Positions 58,652 to 64,000 of a stretch of DNA of 64,000 nucleotides are shown in pieces (the stretch's first letter is position 1; each line of letters opens with the position of its first letter). The notes under the pieces are model-generated. The model did not search any database. It saw nothing but the letters and a program-made list of their open reading frames with translations, and was not told where the DNA came from. Source of the DNA: Diaporthe sp. PMI_573 (lineage: Eukaryota > Ascomycota > Sordariomycetes > Diaporthales > Diaporthaceae); contig JAJTUP010000006.1 in the NCBI GenBank assembly GCA_021399435.1, forward strand, positions 806,001-870,000, written 5' to 3'. Position numbers and translations under genes: made by a program.

Positions 58652-61600
58652 ATGGCGACTCCGTCGACCGGCGCTGTACCGCCCCCGAAACAGATCCGTT
58701 TCGTCAATAATCAGGGCCAGCCACCCTCAAAAAGACGGCGCGTGAATGCAGCGTCAGTGCATATTCTCCGTACTCTTACCTCAACCTCCTCCCGCCCTCT
58801 ACGTTGCGTCATTTGTGCCCCAGTCTGTGAGACGCTGTTTCGTAGGCGGTCTGCAACCGCAACTCGGGCCGTTGTATTTACGTCCAAGGCAAACAGGCCT
58901 GCTGACTTGAGTATATATCCCACAGATGTCTTACCTGCCGAAAACGAAAGACACGGTGCGACGGAGAGAAGCCCACCTGCTCGACGTGCGACAAGAATGG
59001 CCACCAGTGTCTTGGATACCCCGAACAGAATGACAAGATCAGGGCAGACTCGGCGATCTCTCCTGTCAAGGTGGAGGGAGGAATTGGTACTTCGCCTGTC
59101 GAGCCCGAGGACGATCAGCTCACAGATGTCCTCGACAGCAAAGACCTCGACCGCCGCCCATCGACGGCCCAAAATGGTACAAGTCGCCACCCTGAAGCCG
59201 CGCTCGAATACGCCTCTACCCACAAGCCACGCAGCGACTCGTCTTCCACGACGAGCGGCGGCACGGCCAGGAAATCGAGGAAGCAGAGTAAGGACTGGGC
59301 AACGGAACCATCAAACCCACAAACGCCAGGAAAGAGGCACCTGTTCCAGCGCACCGTTTCCTTGTCCGACGATGGACACAGCCCGAGCACCCGATCACCT
59401 GTCCAGCACCACCACGAGACTCACAAGGTCCCATACTTTCGCTACTTCGGACCGACCGCCATCGTACCGGGCTATAAGCAGATGGTTGTCAATGTGCACC
59501 ACTATCATCGACGCAGGAGTAGGGGAGGCTCCGCCTCAGTCACCTCCCCCGAATCCGGGTCCATGTTGAGCCACCACAGCCTGCCCTCACACGCCGATAC
59601 TGTTTTGCAGGCGATGGAAGAAGTACCTGCGTACGATCCAAATGATTCCGGCCCGGTCCACCCTACGATAATTAATCTAATCAAAATTTTCTTCGTACAT
59701 CTTGGCTGCAGCTACCCGTTCCTGCATGAAACACGCGTGCTGCGCATGGTGAAAGAGAAGAGGCTGGACGCAATCCTAGTGGACGCAATCTGCGCCTTGG
59801 CGGCCAGATTCTCAACCGCCGCGGACTCTTTGGGTGTCGCTGGAGAAGGCTCAAAGTGGGACTATGGGAATGCTTTTGCGCAGAGGGCACGAACCGCGAC
59901 GGTTGATGCATTCCCATGTCCCTCAGTCGGCGCAGTCCAAGCATATCTGCTCATGGCTTACGAGGGCTTTGGCGCAGGCCAGGACAGTACTCTGTGGATG
60001 TATCTTGGTCTCGCAATACGCATGGCATTCGACCTGGGCCTTCAGAAGAGCGAGGGCGTCCAATTTCAAGGCGATAAAGACCCATGGTACACTCGGTCTT
60101 GGAACCATGCAAATGGCGATGAGGAGGACACCAATACTGCAATACCGAAGAGCGAGACGCTGAACCCAGAAGAGCAGCAGGAGATCGTTCAGGAGCGGGT
60201 CGACACTGCCTGGGCTGTCTACATCCTGGACCGGATCATTTCCTCGGGCACTGGTCGGACCGTCACCATCAAAGACGAGGAATTCGAACTGCCAACTCCG
60301 GAACCCCTGATCGATCCAGTTTCAGGCTGGCCACTTCCTTATCCTGCCTTCATCCAGATCACTCAGTTCTATGGCCGTGTCTCCGACGTGCTCAACAAGA
60401 TCAACAAGGTCCAGGATCTCACAGAAGAAAAGATGGCTGTACTGGCAAAGATTGAAAGTGACCTGACCAGACTCTACCATAAGCAAGACCCCCGCTTGCA
60501 TTTCAATCCGTTGCACTTTCAGAATTACGTCAAGCATGGGCAGGGGACTACTTTTATCCTCTTGCATGTCTGGTTTCATGCCTTGATCATTGTTCTCCAC
60601 CAACCGCTCCTGACGTCCTTCGGCATCAGGCAACCTCAATTGACATCCCATAGTCGAGAGCTGGCCATGTCAAGTGCCAAAACTATCGCCGACATTCTCG
60701 CCTTGGCTGAGCTCATTGACCCGAAAAGCTACATCGGCAACCCGTTCATATCGCAGCCTATGTACATTGCTGCGTGCGCCTTCCTCACAGAGTCGGCTGC
60801 CGTAGCCTCACAGCCCGTCTCGAGGGATGTCTCTCCACCATCTGCGAACACAAGTGTGAACACAAATTCGGCAAGACAATCCAACAAGAGGGCTAAGTCA
60901 GGCGCCGAGCCAAGATCTTCGAAACATTCACTGTTGGCTGATGCCGCGAATCAAAATTATCAGAGATGCTATAAGGTCTTGCAACAGCTCATCATGTATT
61001 GGAATGGCGTCAACTACATCCTCGTCGCATTAGAACACCGGTCAAAGGGCGTTTGGGACTGCGAGACCTACACTGCGGAGGAGTACGAGAGCACAAAACT
61101 GCCTCGCCGCCCTGCTTCTTTAAGTCGGTTCGCGCGACTCGATAATCCCTCTTCGCCTCAGCCGAGCGCCCCTCCTATTGCCTGGTCGCTCACTGGAACG
61201 ACAAATTCACCAAATTCGAGTCTCACACTCTTATACCAGAACATGAACGCGGGGGGATCGCAAACTCAGGGTCCTACCCATCCGCCTCCACCAACTGCGC
61301 CTCAATCCGCTCCAACACCACCAGGCAACATGATCTACGATCCGATACGCCAGAGCCTCCCTGAGACGCCAACACCATTCTCCTCGGCATTCCCGCAACA
61401 GAACGTGTCTTCTATGCGATACTCTGCGAATAATTCGGTCGCGCACCGCATGACCCCGTCGCTTTCCACCAGCCTTGCATCAGATGCCAGATCAGGCCTA
61501 ACGCCTGAGGTCGGCCCAGGTACACCCGCGAGCGACGCCAGGCTTCAGGTCTTGTCTGGAATAGCAAGTGGGGGTCCTGTTCACCCACCGTTATCGACGA

Positions 61601-61977
61601 ACCCATTCACACCGGCCTCAAATTACGAATCTTCTGTTCTTCAGGGCACCTCGCCTCCCAACTCACTCACTGATCCAAACTCTGTCCACCAACAGCGCAT
61701 GCACCAGCTCAGCCACGCCGCCCCGAGCCACGCATCTAATGGCGTGGTTGGGAATTATGGCCACGATTTCGCACAGAATGGCCTCGCCTCGGGCTCATAT
61801 CCTTACTTTGGTGCTGGGCCAATAGCTGACGCTATCACGGTGGAGGAGATTAATATTGGATCGCTCGGACTCCCGAATGATATGATGCCGCCGTGGGACT
61901 TCTTCCCCGGTGATTTTACTGGCCTGTTCGATGCCAATCACCTTGGGGGAGGTCACGATAATCACGGGCACATGTGA
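58652..61977 (+). CDS. Large Zn2Cys6 transcription factor (1050 aa)
   Basis: Predicted exons are 58652-58752 and 58926-61977 (intron 173 bp, donor gtcagt, acceptor cacag). The join completes VNAACLTCRKRKTRC. Zinc-cluster cysteines are 35, 38, 45, 52, 55 and 62, spacing C-x2-C-x6-C-x6-C-x2-C-x6-C, preceded by a basic SKRRR patch (probable nuclear signal). A conserved-looking PYFRYFGPTAIVPGYKQMVV block lies near 160-190. The fungal-specific regulatory domain follows (FFVHLGCSYPFLHE, AFPCPSVGAVQAYLLMAYEG, AIRMAFDLGLQKSEGVQF, WAVYILDRIISSGTGR). The C-terminal 350 residues are Pro/Ser/Asn-rich, ending in an acidic-hydrophobic MPPWDFFPGDFTGLFDAN that could be an activation domain. No named family is assigned with confidence. 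Confidence 0.9.
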
Positions 61978-62703
61978 TACTTGCCCGATTTCACAATTAT
62001 GCTTGAGCTTTCTCCGTCTTTTATTTTAGATATTGATGATGACCTGACGCCATCGAGCACTGCGTGGCGTTCGTTCTTGTGATGTTCTGCATGTTGACAT
62101 CGGAACTGTTCAGTTCTTGACAACTTCTCTTCAGCGGCGCGTGTTAAACCAAGTTCAAAGACTGCTTTTCGCGCGTGGAGCCATTTTCTTCACATGATGG
62201 GATCGGAAAATCAGTCGGGCTATTTAGGATCCTGAGCCAAAGGCCAAGCGGGGGCTATGTTTATCTGGGCGCTTAGGAGAATCCATGGATGGGAACATTT
62301 CATTGCTTCGGGCTTTCCGGCAAATGAGGGCATCGAAGGAACCTGGACTTTTCAAACTTGCTGTGACGGTGCTGTGCCGAAGATGGCCGGCCATTTCGAG
62401 TTGTGCGGAAGATACCTCAAATGATTAAAATCACTGTGTGAATGATTGCCCACAATTTTCTCCCTCCTTTGTCCCATGCAATACAGTTACTGCCATGCCA
62501 CTGGTAGATTCTCTCCTCGTAAAGCTGACGTGTAATCGCCATGCTGGCTGGTATCAATTTCGTGCCATTCCCGTCCTCCTACATGCTCGCACTCGACGCA
62601 TTGTCACATTCCCCCTTTTCATCTCCTCGGCACAGACACGCAGTAGGATCGACCAACCGTATTTCAAAGCCAACACCTTCGCCGCCCCTTGACTCAACCC
62701 GCC
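61978..62703. other. Convergent 3' intergenic region
   Basis: Lies between the large regulator and the small hydrophilic protein. No gene recognised. Confidence 0.4.
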
Positions 62704-63132
62704 CTAAGCCGAATGCGCAGGGTCAGGATTCGTCCCGGGGAAGTTGTTACCCTCCTCGGCCCTCGCCTTGACATCGTGTGCGCCGCCCGCCTCCTCCGAT
62801 ACCGAGACCCCGGCTCCGGCTTCGGCTCCGCCGTGACCAGCCGGGCTTCCCGTCGCGCCAACTGGCTGGCGTGGGTGGTGGTGGCCGCGGTTGATCTTGG
62901 GCTGGTCTCCCGTCGTGGTGGTGCTCCCGGCGGCGCTGGTATTGTGCGCCGGGGGGAAGTCCTCGTGGGGCGGGGGCCGGTTGGTGCCTGTGACGTTGGG
63001 CTCGCTCCCTAGGCGGTCGAGGGTTTCCTGGTCTGGGCGAGCATCTGGAGGGAGTTGCTGTGGCTGTGACGGGTGGGTGTCTTTGTGGTGGGCTGGCTCC
63101 TTTGGGTGGAGGACCTTCTTGATTGTGTCCAT
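62704..63132 (-). CDS. Small hydrophilic His/Pro/Gly-rich protein, unknown
   Basis: An intronless frame of 142 residues starting MDTIKKVLHPKEPAHHKD. It is very polar and predicted disordered, rich in His, Pro, Gly and Thr, with no signal peptide or membrane segment. Composition and length resemble small stress- or conidiation-related disordered proteins in fungi, but no family is recognised. The sequence around the ATG (aatccacaATGGACACAATC-like purine-rich context) is acceptable. It converges on the large regulator. Overlapping frames on the other strand are composition effects. Confidence 0.55.
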   Translation of the reverse strand: MDTIKKVLHPKEPAHHKDTHPSQPQQLPPDARPDQETLDRLGSEPNVTGTNRPPPHEDFPPAHNTSAAGSTTTTGDQPKINRGHHHPRQPVGATGSPAGHGGAEAGAGVSVSEEAGGAHDVKARAEEGNNFPGTNPDPAHSA

Positions 63133-64000
63133 TGTGGAATGTTTCAGGGTTGACTTGAAGTGCCGGCTTATTGCTTTGACGGTATGTATGGTTCAATAAT
63201 AAGTTATCAAGTTGGACTTGGTGGACCGAAGGGAAGGATGAGGCCCCCGCCGTGGTTTATCTAGATCGATAATCGTGATCCTGGATGCGGACCAATTCAA
63301 GGGTCTTGTTGATATTTCGCCCCAGCACCGAAATAGTCCAAGACTTGTTTGGGCACTCGTGTAATCCGGGGTAGAACAACCATATAATTGGACGAGTGAG
63401 GTTTGCTGTGGTCCAGTTGCTGAGTCGTCACCTCAAGTCGCGCGTCCAACTTCAAGATGGCGTGCCGCAGATGACCTGCCCTGTGAGATGACGTCGGCGT
63501 GTGGCCCCACATCCATCCCTCTTCCGGTAGTGTTGAGTGAATACGACGTCGAATTGCGGGACCACCACATCCCGGACGCCCTCTGCTCCTTGACAATGAG
63601 CTTGATCGCCACCTCTTGGAGCTGCAGTCTTCGTTCTCTCCACTCAGCTGCTGTTTACAGAGGCCATCTTGATTGTGGGATGCACCTCCGACAGCTCCTT
63701 ACTTTGGGCATTTGTTGCGGTTGCAACCCTGATCGCCATTTCCATGCGCGCAGGGAGCTCTCCCACCCACCCGCACATCTCCCGTTATGGGGTGTGGTCT
63801 GATCACATCTTGTTCTTGCTGGAAAGCCTTGAGAGGGATTGTGTGCTATTAAACTAGATATGAACTCCACAGATTTCAAAGTCGACGTTATTCGTTAAAG
63901 TGGTACTGTATGGATAGCCTCAACTGAGCGCCGGGTATGTCGTAAGATGATCCAAGAAAGTAGAAAAGAAAGGAACTCTGCACTTTGCTCTCGACCTCAT
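63133..64000. other. Terminal stretch, no gene seen
   Basis: Upstream side of the small hydrophilic protein and right window edge. Short frames on both strands lack recognisable motifs. A gene could start beyond the edge. Confidence 0.35.

Noticed and set aside
58013..59569. A 518-codon plus-strand frame over the start of the large regulator
   Set aside because: It runs through the intron and the zinc-cluster exon in the wrong frame. The spliced frame gives an exact six-cysteine cluster instead.

Overview
The window is nuclear DNA of a filamentous ascomycete (Pezizomycotina, probably Sordariomycetes; the class is an inference). The evidence is short GT-AG introns of about 50-250 bp in most genes, tRNA genes with internal A and B boxes, three Zn2Cys6 regulators, a HET-domain relic, a lipase-NACHT-WD40 protein, and GPI-anchored cell-wall enzymes. 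Genes lie singly on both strands with long gaps. No prokaryotic-style operon, CRISPR array or intact transposon was seen.

Left part (1-14 kb): a cytochrome P450 runs off the left edge. A truncated Zn2Cys6 leader follows (about 4.85 kb), then a GFA/CENP-V-type zinc protein with an apparent 1-base frameshift, a J-domain-like protein lacking HPD, a carboxypeptidase S-type M20 peptidase and a GH76 Dfg5/Dcw1-like GPI protein. The P450 and the regulator fragment may be the edge of a decayed metabolic cluster.

Conflict/immunity-like part (14.7-25.7 kb): tRNA-Thr(CGU), a HET-domain pseudogene whose stops look like C-to-T or G-to-A changes, a 1654-residue SesB-like lipase-NACHT-WD40 protein, a fructosamine-kinase-like gene with an altered catalytic motif and a broken 3' end, and a second decayed reading frame. 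This is the most interesting accessory stretch.

Middle (25.7-47 kb): a DHA1-type MFS exporter, a tiny membrane protein, an AKR7-type aldo-keto reductase, a Dcr2/Sia1-like metallophosphoesterase, a sugar-porter MFS gene directly followed by a Zn2Cys6 regulator (probable carbon-source module), a cutinase-family GPI esterase, a many-exon kinase-like gene and an intronless GH31 glycosidase.

Right part (47-64 kb): a single-pass membrane protein with three GGGCC cysteine repeats, a 3 kb region without genes, tRNA-Ser(CGA), an ACR-2-like Zn2Cys6 regulator whose zinc cluster is assembled from 13- and 10-nt micro-exons, a large 1050-residue Zn2Cys6 regulator and a small hydrophilic protein. Exon joins were worked out by hand from reading frame, splice dinucleotides and recognisable family motifs. 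They are predictions without transcript support.
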